From: Clostridium sp.
GTDB taxonomy: Bacteria > Bacillota > Clostridia > Lachnospirales > Lachnospiraceae
Length of the DNA stretch: 64,000 nt
Assembly: GCA_031275405.1 (NCBI GenBank)
Contig: JAISOV010000018.1
Span: 1 to 64,000, forward strand
Direction of reading: 5' to 3'
Part shown: piece by piece, positions 7,983 through 17,204 of the stretch
Position numbering within the stretch: position 1 is the stretch's first letter
How the letters are laid out: each line of letters starts with the position of its first letter
Made by a program: the position numbers and the translations under genes
Notes under the pieces: generated by a model
What the model saw: only the letters and a program-made list of their open reading frames with translations
The model's database searches: none
What the model was told of the DNA's origin: nothing

Positions 7983-10469
7983 ATGAGGCTACTGAAAAAA
8001 AGACCCGTCATGAAGGAAAGATCCGGCGGCGGAACCCCGGATTTTCGCGCTTTGGAACGCGAGGCTCCGGCGCACGGCGCTTTGGATGTCTGCCCGGTAC
8101 CCGAGGCTGCGGCTCCGGCATATAGCACGCCGGATCGCGGCGCGCCGCGCCCGGCGCTTTGGCCCGTCCGGGTCGCAGTCGCGCTGGCGGCGCTGGCCTT
8201 GGCGGCCCCGCTGGCGGCTGCGGCACAGGACGGCGCAGCGGACACGAAGAAGTACACGGTGCGGCTGGCCTACTATGACAGCGTCCAGATCCGCTACATG
8301 CACCGGGAGGGTCTGGACAGCTGGTGGACCGGGGCGGGCGACATCCCGCTCGGTGGGGCGTACCTGGATTACGGCACGGGTCAGCAGGCCCTCAAATTGG
8401 CGCAGATCTACTGCGTGGACGCGCAGGTGCCTTTCCATTCCCAGGTGACGGGACTGGGCGGCGGCACCTCATGGCCGGGCGGCGTCACGACGGACGTCCT
8501 CGGGGACTACGTAGCGGCGGCGCCGGAAGCGCTGCCGGCTTTCCTGGCCGCCCACTGGGCGCAGCTGGACTATGTCCTGCGGCACGGCTATTCGGACGAC
8601 TATCTCGGCGGCGGCACGGCCAGCCTGACCGCCATGAACGCGGAGTTCGGCCCGTTAAGCGACTCTATCGGCTCGCTGGGTTCTTTCCCCAAGGACGTGG
8701 CGGTCATGGCGACCAAGGTAGCCGTCTGGCACTTCACCAACCCGGACGTCGCCGTCCTGAGCACGAGCTTCTTCGACGCCGGCAAAGGCGATAAGCTCAG
8801 CCCGGGCGGGATCAAGCACAGGCAGTTTGCCGCGCTGCTGAATGCGCTGATCACAAAGGCGGAAGCAGCCGCGACGACAGCTTCGGAGGAAGAGCATTCC
8901 CCGGCGGCGGTACCGCTTGCGATCGATACGACATCGGCAACGTCCGCGACCCTCAGCAACAGCCCGAAAGGCACGGTCTACGGGCCGTACCAAGTCAAAG
9001 TCACGGTTTCCTCCGGCGACAACGGCTATGCGCTCGACGGGAAAGTTCATCTGTCGATGAGCGACCTGTCGTCCGCGGGCGCGGGCAGCTTCGGATTTTA
9101 CTGCAATGCCGACTGCACCGAGCCGCTACCGGGCAATACCCCGGAATACGGTACAGGATACACCGGCCCGGGGATCGGTCAGGATACTAATTTTTACGTC
9201 CATGTGCCGGAAGGTTACACGGGCAAAGTCAGCGACTTTGAAATCATAGCTCTGGCGCGGGGTACCTACGCAAGCGGGGACGACCGGATGCCCGTCGTGC
9301 TGGTGCATCAGAAGGCGGACGGCACCCATGACTGGAACGCCGTGCAGGCATTCATCGGTCTGGCGCAGACTCCCCGCACCGCCTACGGAACCGCCCGGAC
9401 GGCGCTGCCCGCACCAGAGCCAGAGGCACCAGAGCCAGAGGAACCAGAAACAAAGACACCAAAAAACGGCCTGATCATCGTCGAGAAGAAGCCGCTAGAG
9501 GGCGGCATCTCGGACGGCACCTTCCTGTTCCGCCTAAGCAACAGCCACGGAAACCCAGTCGCGCTGACAGAGGAGCAGCTTAAGTTCTCTCAAAGTAATC
9601 AGGCCAACGTTCTGCTCCTTGAAGAAGGCCCCGGTATCTTTCGGCTGTCACCGGGAGCTAACGTGGAGATCTCGGATCTGCCCTTCGGCGGCTATACCGT
9701 CACGGAGCTGATCAGATCTTCCGCCGGGTTGACGGTCTCCTATTCCGTCTCGCAGGGGGATGCGGTTTCTGCGGACGCCGGCAGGAGCGCCGCCGTAACG
9801 CTCGCGGCTGGGAAGGCGAGGACTTCCGTCACCTTTACCAACAAAGCCGTAACCGTCCACCAGCTCCTGCTGAGAAAGACCGGCGGGGCGGACGGCAGCC
9901 AGCCGCTGGCGGGCGCGGTCTTTTCGCTGAGGGACGGCGGCGGCAAGGACTACGGCAGCCGGACGACGAACGCGAACGGCGACATCGAACCTTTCGATCT
10001 GCCGGCTCCGCCTCAAAATCACAATATGCCTATGACTATCACCTTATACCTGGAAGAAGTCTCCCCCCCCGCCGGCCACCGGGGGCTGTCGGCGCCCCTT
10101 ACCGTCACAGTCGACTCCAATGGCAAGGTCACTTTTGAGGAGGAGCTGCCCGCAGGGATCGCGGCGATGGAATTAGGAGGCACAGGCAGTATCACGCGCA
10201 CCACCGTCTTCGTTCCCAACACCTACCTTCCTTCGTCTCCGCAAGAGCCGGGGCAGCCTTCCCAGCCCGGCTCCGACGTTCCGCAGAACCCGGAGGCTCT
10301 TTCAGCTCTTTCGGCTCTTTCCGCTCTCTCCAGCCCCAAGACCGGGGAGCCGGGACTGCTCCGCGCGGGAGGCGCGGCGCTGCTGGCGGGAACCTTGGCC
10401 TACGCCGCCGGGCGCAGACGGCGGACACACAAGCGTACCGGCGCAAGGCATACCGGGCGCGGGGGATGA
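7983..10469 (+). CDS. Cell-surface adhesin: thioester-domain-like N-terminus, Cna-B/SpaA-type repeats, C-terminal sorting signal
   Basis: IYCVDAQ ... TKVAVWHF (TQxA-like region), Cna-B-like domains (YTVTEL, LEEVSPPAGHRG), C-terminal SPKTGEP-hydrophobic-GRRRR. Confidence 0.8.
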   Translation: MRLLKKRPVMKERSGGGTPDFRALEREAPAHGALDVCPVPEAAAPAYSTPDRGAPRPALWPVRVAVALAALALAAPLAAAAQDGAADTKKYTVRLAYYDSVQIRYMHREGLDSWWTGAGDIPLGGAYLDYGTGQQALKLAQIYCVDAQVPFHSQVTGLGGGTSWPGGVTTDVLGDYVAAAPEALPAFLAAHWAQLDYVLRHGYSDDYLGGGTASLTAMNAEFGPLSDSIGSLGSFPKDVAVMATKVAVWHFTNPDVAVLSTSFFDAGKGDKLSPGGIKHRQFAALLNALITKAEAAATTASEEEHSPAAVPLAIDTTSATSATLSNSPKGTVYGPYQVKVTVSSGDNGYALDGKVHLSMSDLSSAGAGSFGFYCNADCTEPLPGNTPEYGTGYTGPGIGQDTNFYVHVPEGYTGKVSDFEIIALARGTYASGDDRMPVVLVHQKADGTHDWNAVQAFIGLAQTPRTAYGTARTALPAPEPEAPEPEEPETKTPKNGLIIVEKKPLEGGISDGTFLFRLSNSHGNPVALTEEQLKFSQSNQANVLLLEEGPGIFRLSPGANVEISDLPFGGYTVTELIRSSAGLTVSYSVSQGDAVSADAGRSAAVTLAAGKARTSVTFTNKAVTVHQLLLRKTGGADGSQPLAGAVFSLRDGGGKDYGSRTTNANGDIEPFDLPAPPQNHNMPMTITLYLEEVSPPAGHRGLSAPLTVTVDSNGKVTFEEELPAGIAAMELGGTGSITRTTVFVPNTYLPSSPQEPGQPSQPGSDVPQNPEALSALSALSALSSPKTGEPGLLRAGGAALLAGTLAYAAGRRRRTHKRTGARHTGRGG

Positions 10470-10667
10470 GATCCGCCCGGCCATAGCCCAACCTCCGCAC
10501 GGATCCGGCTTCCGGACACAGAGCGGCATTCCTCCGTCAGCCATCGATCCGGACAGGTTCCGCCTTCCACAGACGCGGCGGGAACCTTCCTATGTCAAGC
10601 GCTCCACAGACAGGCGCAGGCCCGGACTTCCGGAGCCGCGGCAGGAAAGGACAAGGATACAGCCCGT

Positions 10668-12530
10668 ATGAAGACCGTCGATCTGCACGTTCATTCCGTC
10701 TGTTCGGACGGCAGTCTGTCGCCCACGGAACTGGTAGACTATAGCATCCAAAAAGGCCTGGCGGCCTTTGCCCTCACCGACCATGACACCGTCGCCGGGC
10801 TGGATGAGGCTCTGGCCTACGCCGCCGGACTGCGCGGAAAGGGCGTCGCCGCCCCCGAAGTCATCCCGGGTATCGAGCTGTCCACGCAGTACGGGGACAG
10901 GAGAGGCCGTGCCCATGACCCGGTCTGCGGCGGAGGCCAGGCCGGCGCTGACAGCCATGCCCGCACCCATGACCCGCTCTGCGGCGGAGGCCAGGCCGAC
11001 GCTGACAGCCATGCCCGCACCCATGACCCCGCCCGCGGCGAAAGCCAGGCCGGCGCTGACAGCCATGCCCAGGCTTCCGCCGCCGTGAAAGACATCCACA
11101 TCCTTGGGCTGTTCCTGGATTACCGTTCCCCCGCTTTCCGGAAGCAGCTGGAAGAAGTCGCTCTTTCCCGAATCCAACGCAACCTCAAGATGTGCCGCCT
11201 GCTCCGGTCGGCAGGGCTGGACGTCGCTTATGAAAAGCTGACGGAAGCCTATCCGGACAGCGTGATCACCCGCGCCCACTACGCAAAATACATGCTGGGC
11301 CAAGGTTACATCCGCACGATCCGGGAAGCCTTTGAACGCTACATCGGCGAAGGCTGCCCCTGCTACGTTCCCCGGGAAAAGGTCACTTCCGCCCAGGCCA
11401 TCCGGATCATCCTGGAAGCGGACGGGATCCCCGTCCTTGCTCATCCTTTCCTCTACCATCTCACCGATCCCGAACTGGAGTCCATGGTCGGGCAGCTGGC
11501 GGAAGACGGGCTGCTCGGCATAGAAGCCGTCTACAGCTCCCATACCCCGGCGCAGGAACGCCAGATCCGCAGCCTTGCGGAAAGACAGTCCCTGCTTGTC
11601 AGCGGCGGCTCCGATTTCCACGGCGCCCTCAAGAAAGGACTGGATCTGGGCGTAGGCTACGGCGGGCTTGCCGTCGGGGAAAACGTCCTGGAAACGCTCC
11701 GCGCTTCCAAGCTGCACAGGATCCTGTTTACGGATCTGGACGGCACGTTATTAAAGGACGGCGGCGAAATCAGCCCAGCCCTGAAAGAAGCTCTTGACCG
11801 GATGACCCGGAAAGGCCATCATCTGGTGCTTGCCTCCGGCAGACCCCTCCACAGCATCCTGGAGATCCGTGAGAAGCTGGGGCTGACCTATCCCGGAATG
11901 CTGGTCGTCTCCTACAACGGCGCGCTGGTCTGGCACTGCGATACCAAAAAGAAACTGGTAGATCTGCGGCTCCGCGCCGAAGACATGCGTCACATCCTCG
12001 GAGAGGCCCGCAAGCAGGGCCTGCACATCCATGCCTATTCGGACGCGGAAACGATCTGCTCCAGCCGTTACAGCGACCGCGACGTGATCGACTACTATAG
12101 CAGCCGGATCCGCCTGCCTTTCCGCTTCGTGGAGGACATCCCCGCCGCCCTGCCCCAAGGCTCCCACAAGCTGCTTGCCGTCCATCTGACAGACCGCCGG
12201 CGTCTGGAGACGTTCCGGGCTTCCCTGCTGCCCTATTGCGAAGGGCGTATCCAGCTGCTTTTCTCCAGCGAACGTTTCCTGGAAATCCTCCCCGCCGCCG
12301 CCGGAAAAGGGCAGGCTCTGCAAGCGGTACGCCGCTTCCTGCGTATCCCGCCCTCCCACACTTACGCCGCCGGGGACGCCGAAAACGACATATCCATGCT
12401 GGACGCCGCCCATATAGGCATCGCCATGCAAAACGCCCCCGCCCCAGTCCGGGAACACGCCCGGCTGGTCACGGAAAAGGATCATAACCACGACGGGCTG
12501 CTGGAGGTCGTGGAGAAATATTTCCTGTAG
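10668..12530 (+). CDS. PHP-domain phosphoesterase fused to Cof-type HAD phosphatase
   Basis: N-terminal DLHVHSVCSDGSLSP / FALTDHDTV; C-terminal FTDLDGTLLKDGG ... YAAGDAENDISML. Confidence 0.9.
   Translation: MKTVDLHVHSVCSDGSLSPTELVDYSIQKGLAAFALTDHDTVAGLDEALAYAAGLRGKGVAAPEVIPGIELSTQYGDRRGRAHDPVCGGGQAGADSHARTHDPLCGGGQADADSHARTHDPARGESQAGADSHAQASAAVKDIHILGLFLDYRSPAFRKQLEEVALSRIQRNLKMCRLLRSAGLDVAYEKLTEAYPDSVITRAHYAKYMLGQGYIRTIREAFERYIGEGCPCYVPREKVTSAQAIRIILEADGIPVLAHPFLYHLTDPELESMVGQLAEDGLLGIEAVYSSHTPAQERQIRSLAERQSLLVSGGSDFHGALKKGLDLGVGYGGLAVGENVLETLRASKLHRILFTDLDGTLLKDGGEISPALKEALDRMTRKGHHLVLASGRPLHSILEIREKLGLTYPGMLVVSYNGALVWHCDTKKKLVDLRLRAEDMRHILGEARKQGLHIHAYSDAETICSSRYSDRDVIDYYSSRIRLPFRFVEDIPAALPQGSHKLLAVHLTDRRRLETFRASLLPYCEGRIQLLFSSERFLEILPAAAGKGQALQAVRRFLRIPPSHTYAAGDAENDISMLDAAHIGIAMQNAPAPVREHARLVTEKDHNHDGLLEVVEKYFL
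10908..11069 (+). repeat. 54-bp tandem repeat x3 inside the PHP domain (18-aa units)
   Basis: RAHDPVCGGGQAGADSHA / RTHDPLCGGGQADADSHA / RTHDPARGESQAGADSHA. Confidence 0.95.
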
Positions 12531-12671
12531 CCGGAACCGTTTCACCCCACCCGGACAGCCGGAAAAGCGCTCTGTTTCCGGTTCTCTGCCGGCCTGTAAA
12601 GAAAGCCGGAAGTGATTTTGCAGACGGATCCGAAATTTTATCCAATAAGATTATTTTTTTTAGAAATATAC

Positions 12672-12700
12672 TTGACAGTCATAGTAATATGTGTTATATT
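12672..12700 (+). promoter_or_regulatory. Sigma-70-type promoter upstream of the PadR gene
   Basis: TTGACA - 17 bp - TATATT. Confidence 0.75.
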
Positions 12701-12774
12701 GATTTTGGTCAGTTACAGGTATATGTTAGACGATCCTTCGTGTCAGTCCCTCATAGGTCTTTGACTTTCATACG

Positions 12775-12858
12775 CAGGATACGCCAGCCCTACGCACCGA
12801 CCGACACAGGCGGCAGGATACGCCAGGCGGCCCTACATACCAGTCGGCACAGGCGGCA
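12775..12858 (+). repeat. Two imperfect direct repeats (~40-45 bp) in the padR leader
   Basis: CAGGATACGCCAGCCCTACGCACCGACCGACACAGGCGG and CAGGATACGCCAGGCGGCCCTACATACCAGTCGGCACAGGCGG. Confidence 0.7.
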
Positions 12859-12882
12859 GATAAGACCAGAAAGGAGCGGCGC

Positions 12883-13221
12883 ATGGAACCAAAACTGTCT
12901 TCGGATCTGCTTCGCGGGCATACGGAAACCATCGTGTTAGGCATACTTCTCCGGCAGGACCGGTACGGATTTGAGATCTACAACACGATCCTGGAACGCA
13001 CCGCCGAAAAGTACGAGCTGAAAGAAGCCACCCTGTATTCCAGTTACAAACGGCTCGAAAAGGACGGCTATATCACGTCCTACTGGGGCGACGAGACGCA
13101 GGGGGCCAGACGCAAGTATTACCGTATCACCGACAAGGGGCGCGACCTGTACCGCCAGAACAAGCTGGACTGGGAGTTCACCCAGGAAATCATCAACCAT
13201 TTATTAAAGGAGGACGCATGA
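12883..13221 (+). CDS. PadR-family transcriptional regulator
   Basis: ILLRQDRYGFEIYNTILERT...LKEATLYSSYKRLEKDGYI...RRKYYRITDKG. Confidence 0.92.
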   Translation: MEPKLSSDLLRGHTETIVLGILLRQDRYGFEIYNTILERTAEKYELKEATLYSSYKRLEKDGYITSYWGDETQGARRKYYRITDKGRDLYRQNKLDWEFTQEIINHLLKEDA

Positions 13222-14099
13222 TGGACACACGGAAACATATTGACGCTCTGTTCCTGGGCTATGAGGAAACGGCCGCGCTGGCGGATTTCAAGGAGGAACT
13301 CCGAAGCAACCTGGACGACCGGATCGCGAGCCTCTGCCGGAAAGGCCTGGACGAAAAGGCAGCCTTCCGGAAGGCCGCCGCCGAACTCGGCGACATCTCC
13401 GCGCTGGCGGATGAAATCAGCTTAAAAAAGAAACAGGAGGTATATTCGGAAATGTATATGAAAACAAGAAATTATATGGATACGAAACGGGTCGCCCTCT
13501 ATGTACTCTGCGGGGCAACACTCTGCTTCGGGGTGATCACCGCGCTGCTGACGCGTTTCCACACGCCGGAACCCTCCGCGCCGATGGGAGTCCTGCTGGT
13601 ATTCGGGGGGATCGCCGTCCTCGGCTTCGTGTTCCTCGGGCTGACGCAGGAAACGGCGGCACAGGAACGCATGTCGCCAAAACGGGCGTTCTGGTACGTC
13701 GCCGCAAGCGGCATACTCCTGTTCGGGCTGTTCGTATTCGGCGTCACCTATTTTTACAGCGAAAGGGGAATCGCGGACTCCGTCGCCACGCTCATCCCTT
13801 TCGCCCTGCCCGGCGCTGCCCTGGGCATCTTCCTGATCCTGACGGAAAAGGACCGGCGCAAGCCTTGGGTCAGGAAGCTTGCCGATGAACAGCTGAAACG
13901 CGAGATGGAGCGCTTCGCAAGCCCGGCGCAGGCGGAACGGTTCGGACTGATCAGCGGCGCGCTGTGGATCGCCGCCGTCACGGTATTCATCGTGCTGACC
14001 CTCCGGGTCGGGCTTCTTTATTCGTGGCTGGCGTTCGCCGGAGCGCTCGTGGCGCAGCTGCTCGTGCTGGCGCTGCTCTCCAAGGGGAGCCAAAGATGA
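13218..14099 (+). CDS. Membrane protein with N-terminal permease-prefix/HAAS-like domain; partner of the PadR gene
   Basis: Overlaps the PadR stop; helical N-terminus (DDRIASLCRKGLDEKAAFRKAAAELGDISALADEI), then TM segments. Confidence 0.75.
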   Translation: MMDTRKHIDALFLGYEETAALADFKEELRSNLDDRIASLCRKGLDEKAAFRKAAAELGDISALADEISLKKKQEVYSEMYMKTRNYMDTKRVALYVLCGATLCFGVITALLTRFHTPEPSAPMGVLLVFGGIAVLGFVFLGLTQETAAQERMSPKRAFWYVAASGILLFGLFVFGVTYFYSERGIADSVATLIPFALPGAALGIFLILTEKDRRKPWVRKLADEQLKREMERFASPAQAERFGLISGALWIAAVTVFIVLTLRVGLLYSWLAFAGALVAQLLVLALLSKGSQR

Positions 14100-14222
14100 T
14101 TCATCCCTGTATTGTATGAGCGGGCGGAACGCACCTCAATCCATTCCGTGAGAGAATGGTAAAATACACCTTTTGCATTTGCAAAGCATTTGCCGTATGA
14201 TAGTGTATCAAGAAGGGGTGCG

Positions 14223-14528
14223 ATGAAATTGGCAACCAAAACAATAACCGTTCGAGTGGACGAAGACACCAAGCAGCGAGCAGAGGTCATCTGAAAAGAT
14301 ATGGGCTTGAATGTCACAGGATGATTTAACGCTTGCCTGAAGGCCGTGGTACGAGAAAAGCGCGTGCCGTTTGCCTTAGTCAGCAGCGAATATGAGCTGG
14401 ATCAAATGATTAAGGTCAAACTGGAAGAATCGGAAGCCGTAGCAAACGATCCGACTGCCAAGCGTTACACGCATGAGGAGATTTTCACACCGCTAAGAAA
14501 GCAGTATGGCTATGAGTTGCAGGATTGA
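14223..14528 (+). pseudogene. RelB/DinJ-family antitoxin with two in-frame TGA codons
   Basis: MKLATKTITVRVDEDTKQRAEVI*KDMGLNVTG*FNACLKAVVREKRVPFALVSSEYELDQ...; TGA at 14292 and 14322; no toxin ORF follows. Confidence 0.8.
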
Positions 14529-14537
14529 GTATATCAC

Positions 14538-14625
14538 TTATCGGAAGCCGCGCAGCGGCCTCCGATAAAAGGCGCTGGTCCCGCGCCGCAATTGGATTAC
14601 AGGAAGCGGTCTTGCTTCCTGTAAT
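14538..14625. repeat. Three-hairpin dispersed element, copy A
   Basis: Stems TTATCGGAAGCCGC/GCGGCCTCCGATAA, GGCGC/GCGCC, ATTACAGGAAGC/GCTTCCTGTAAT. Confidence 0.85.
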
Positions 14626-15307
14626 AGACATTCGTCTGGAAGCTGCGCAGCAGCTGTCCGTCCTTGCTTTCCCAGTCAAAAACGGCGTTCATCTCATCGA
14701 TAAAACCCGCGTATTCCGGCGAAGCCGGACGCGGCGAGCCGGAATGAGAGAGCATGAACGCCAGCCAGTCCTCACGGCTGTAATACCTGGGGTTGGGGAA
14801 TACGGCGCGTTCCATACCGCCGCCGAAAAAACGGCGGATGTTTTCCTCGCGGCGAATCACCTCCGCTTCATGAACCCTGTTGGCGCGGTCTAAATCGCGG
14901 TTATACAGGATGACGACCCGTCCGCCCGGACGCAGGATCCGTCCGCATTCCGCCCGGAACGCTTCCGGATCGAACCAGTGAAAAGCCTGGGCGCATAGAA
15001 CCGTATCCACGCTGCCCCGTTCCAGCGTGGTATGTTCCGCGCTTCCCTCCACGGCCCGCGCGTTCGGATAGGAAGCAAGCAGCCGAACAAGCTTCGTCCG
15101 CATATCGGCGTTCGGCTCGACGGCGTAGACCGTGCTGCCGCGTCTCGCGAGCAGCTCGGTCAGCTTCCCCGTCCCCGCCCCGATGTCGGCAAGCACCGCT
15201 CCCCGCGGCGCCAGTTCGTCATACAGGAAAGAAACCGCTTCGGCGGCATAACCCGGACGGGCTTTCGCGTAATTCTCCGCCAGTCCGGTAAATTTTTCCA
15301 AGTTCAT
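14597..15307 (-). CDS. SAM-dependent class I methyltransferase (ORF can extend to 15469 through the 18-bp repeat)
   Basis: NLEKFTGLAENYAKARPGYAAEAV...VLADIGAGTGKLTELLA...VLCAQAFHWFDPEAF. Confidence 0.9.
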   Translation of the reverse strand: MNLEKFTGLAENYAKARPGYAAEAVSFLYDELAPRGAVLADIGAGTGKLTELLARRGSTVYAVEPNADMRTKLVRLLASYPNARAVEGSAEHTTLERGSVDTVLCAQAFHWFDPEAFRAECGRILRPGGRVVILYNRDLDRANRVHEAEVIRREENIRRFFGGGMERAVFPNPRYYSREDWLAFMLSHSGSPRPASPEYAGFIDEMNAVFDWESKDGQLLRSFQTNVYYRKQDRFL

Positions 15308-15308
15308 A

Positions 15309-15470
15309 TTTCCCACGGCTCCCACATTTCCGACGGCTCCCACATTGCTCACGGCTCCCACATTGCTCACGGTTCCCACATTTCCGACGGCTCCCACATT
15401 GCTCACGGCTCCCACATTTCCCACGGCTCCCACATTTCCGACGGCTCCCACATTTCCCACAGTTCCCATT
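15309..15470. repeat. 18-bp minisatellite x9 at the junction of two genes
   Basis: Units TTTCCCACGGCTCCCACA / TTTCCGACGGCTCCCACA / TTGCTCACGGCTCCCACA. Confidence 0.97.
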
Positions 15471-15762
15471 GATATTTCTCCATCTCTACGCGTCCGTCCT
15501 CGGTAAAACCCACGCCCTCGCCCTCCAGCAGGATCCTCTGGGTGTCCACGCCGCCGAACGCAAAGGCGCGACTACAGCAGCCGAGCCGGTTCACCACCCG
15601 ATGGCAGGGGATCGCGGCGGGGTCGGGGTTGACGTGCAGGGCATAGCCGACCACCCTTGCCCAGCGCGGATGGCCCGCAAGAACGGCGATCTGTCCGTAG
15701 GTCGCGACCTTGCCGCACGGAATCTGACGCACCACCTGGTAGACCTGTTCAAAAGCATTCAT
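15403..15762 (-). CDS. MGMT-family (O6-alkylguanine-DNA alkyltransferase-like) protein with repeat-encoded tail
   Basis: FEQVYQVVRQIPCGKVATYGQIA...PAAIPCHRVVNRLG; tail WELWEMWEPSEMWEPWEMWEP. Confidence 0.9.
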   Translation of the reverse strand: MNAFEQVYQVVRQIPCGKVATYGQIAVLAGHPRWARVVGYALHVNPDPAAIPCHRVVNRLGCCSRAFAFGGVDTQRILLEGEGVGFTEDGRVEMEKYQWELWEMWEPSEMWEPWEMWEP

Positions 15763-15834
15763 CGCCCCGCCTTTCCGGACGCAAAGATCCCCTTCCTACT
15801 CGGCAAGGGCAGCCGCGCAGTCACAGTTTCCGTC

Positions 15835-17049
15835 CTATTCATGCCGCAGCGCTTCGATAGGGCTTAGCCTTGCCGCTTTCCGGGCGGGATAGATCCCGAA
15901 GAAGATTCCGATCCCGGAGGAAAACAGGCTGGCAAGCAGTACCGTTTCCGCCTGGATGGTCGCCGAAAAACCGATGAGGGAACACACCGCTATGGCGCCG
16001 GACACCCCGATCAGGATCCCGATGATCCCTCCCAGCAGCGTGATGACGGCGGACTCCGACAAAAACTGCATAAGGATGGAACCGGTTCTGGCGCCCAAGG
16101 CTTTGCGGATGCCGATTTCCCTCGTGCGCTCCGTCACGGACACCAACATGATGTTCATGACGCCGATCCCGCCCACCAAGAGGGAAATGGCCGCCACGAG
16201 AACCACAAAGATCGTAATATAATCCAGTATCTGGTTCATCTGCCCCATGGAATCGCTGAAATTCTGCACCCCGATCACGTCTTTCCCCCGGACGTTGTGG
16301 CGGCTTTCCATGAAGTTTACCACATTCCGCGCCACTTGGGAAGAATGTTCCGCAGACTCGCTGACGATCAGCAGGTCGCTTACGGCATAGGAATATCCAT
16401 AAGAAGAGGAAACCACGCTAAACGGCGCTTCCACGGAAAGAGTGTCGCCGCTCACAAGCCCCATCAGCATGGAAGCGCTGTCCTGGCGAAGACCGATGAT
16501 CGTGAAATCCCGCGAAGTTCCGTCTAACGCAACGTCCACCGTCATGCCCAGGACGTTCGTCGTACCGAACAGGGTCTTGGCGCTGCTTTCCGTCATGACA
16601 CAGACCCTGTTGGCGGAGTAATAGTCGCTTTCCGAAAAATACCTTCCGGCGATCAGCGGATCTTTTGAAGAATATTCCAGTCCGGTCCTGCCAAAAGAAA
16701 CCTGCGCTGAAAAACTGCCTTTCTTTCCGGAAACCGCCCCGTAAAAATTCAGCATGGGCGTGGCTGCCTTCACGTTCGGTATTTTTTCCAGGATCGCATC
16801 CGTGTCTTCATCGGTAAACTCCAGCTGTATCCCCTCTTCCTGATTCCCGGAAGCATAGATGTAAAGCTGCCCTCCCGCCAGGGCGTTCAGTTCGTCGTTG
16901 ACGCCGCCTTTTACGCCGTTTCCGATGGAAATGATCATAATGACGGAAGAGATCCCGATGATGATGCCCAGCATGGTAAGGAAAGAACGGCCTTTATTGC
17001 TCCGGATGTTCATCAGGGCGATTTTGACGTACTCCCATACTTGTGCCAT
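15835..17049 (-). CDS. MacB-like ABC transporter permease (FtsX/MacB_PCD)
   Basis: NIRSNKGRSFLTMLGIIIGISSVIMIISIGNG ... VTERTREIGIRKALGA. Confidence 0.93.
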   Translation of the reverse strand: MAQVWEYVKIALMNIRSNKGRSFLTMLGIIIGISSVIMIISIGNGVKGGVNDELNALAGGQLYIYASGNQEEGIQLEFTDEDTDAILEKIPNVKAATPMLNFYGAVSGKKGSFSAQVSFGRTGLEYSSKDPLIAGRYFSESDYYSANRVCVMTESSAKTLFGTTNVLGMTVDVALDGTSRDFTIIGLRQDSASMLMGLVSGDTLSVEAPFSVVSSSYGYSYAVSDLLIVSESAEHSSQVARNVVNFMESRHNVRGKDVIGVQNFSDSMGQMNQILDYITIFVVLVAAISLLVGGIGVMNIMLVSVTERTREIGIRKALGARTGSILMQFLSESAVITLLGGIIGILIGVSGAIAVCSLIGFSATIQAETVLLASLFSSGIGIFFGIYPARKAARLSPIEALRHE

Positions 17050-17204
17050 ATTGATACCCAGCCTTTCTGAAATCAACTTCCAAACACGAGCCGATCCGAG
17101 CGATCACTCTCATCCAGGAAAGCGGATATTCGCGTTCCGCCGCGCCGCATGCCCAGGAACGCGGGCTGCTTCGCAGCCAGGAAGCAGTCTCCCTATCCCC
17201 TCCG

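Noticed and set aside
14292-14324. TGA reassignment or selenocysteine to explain in-frame TGAs
   Set aside because: Other genes in the window (e.g. DUF2156, AraC regulator) terminate at TGA; the MGE remnant also carries TAG and TAA lesions, so pseudogenisation is simpler.
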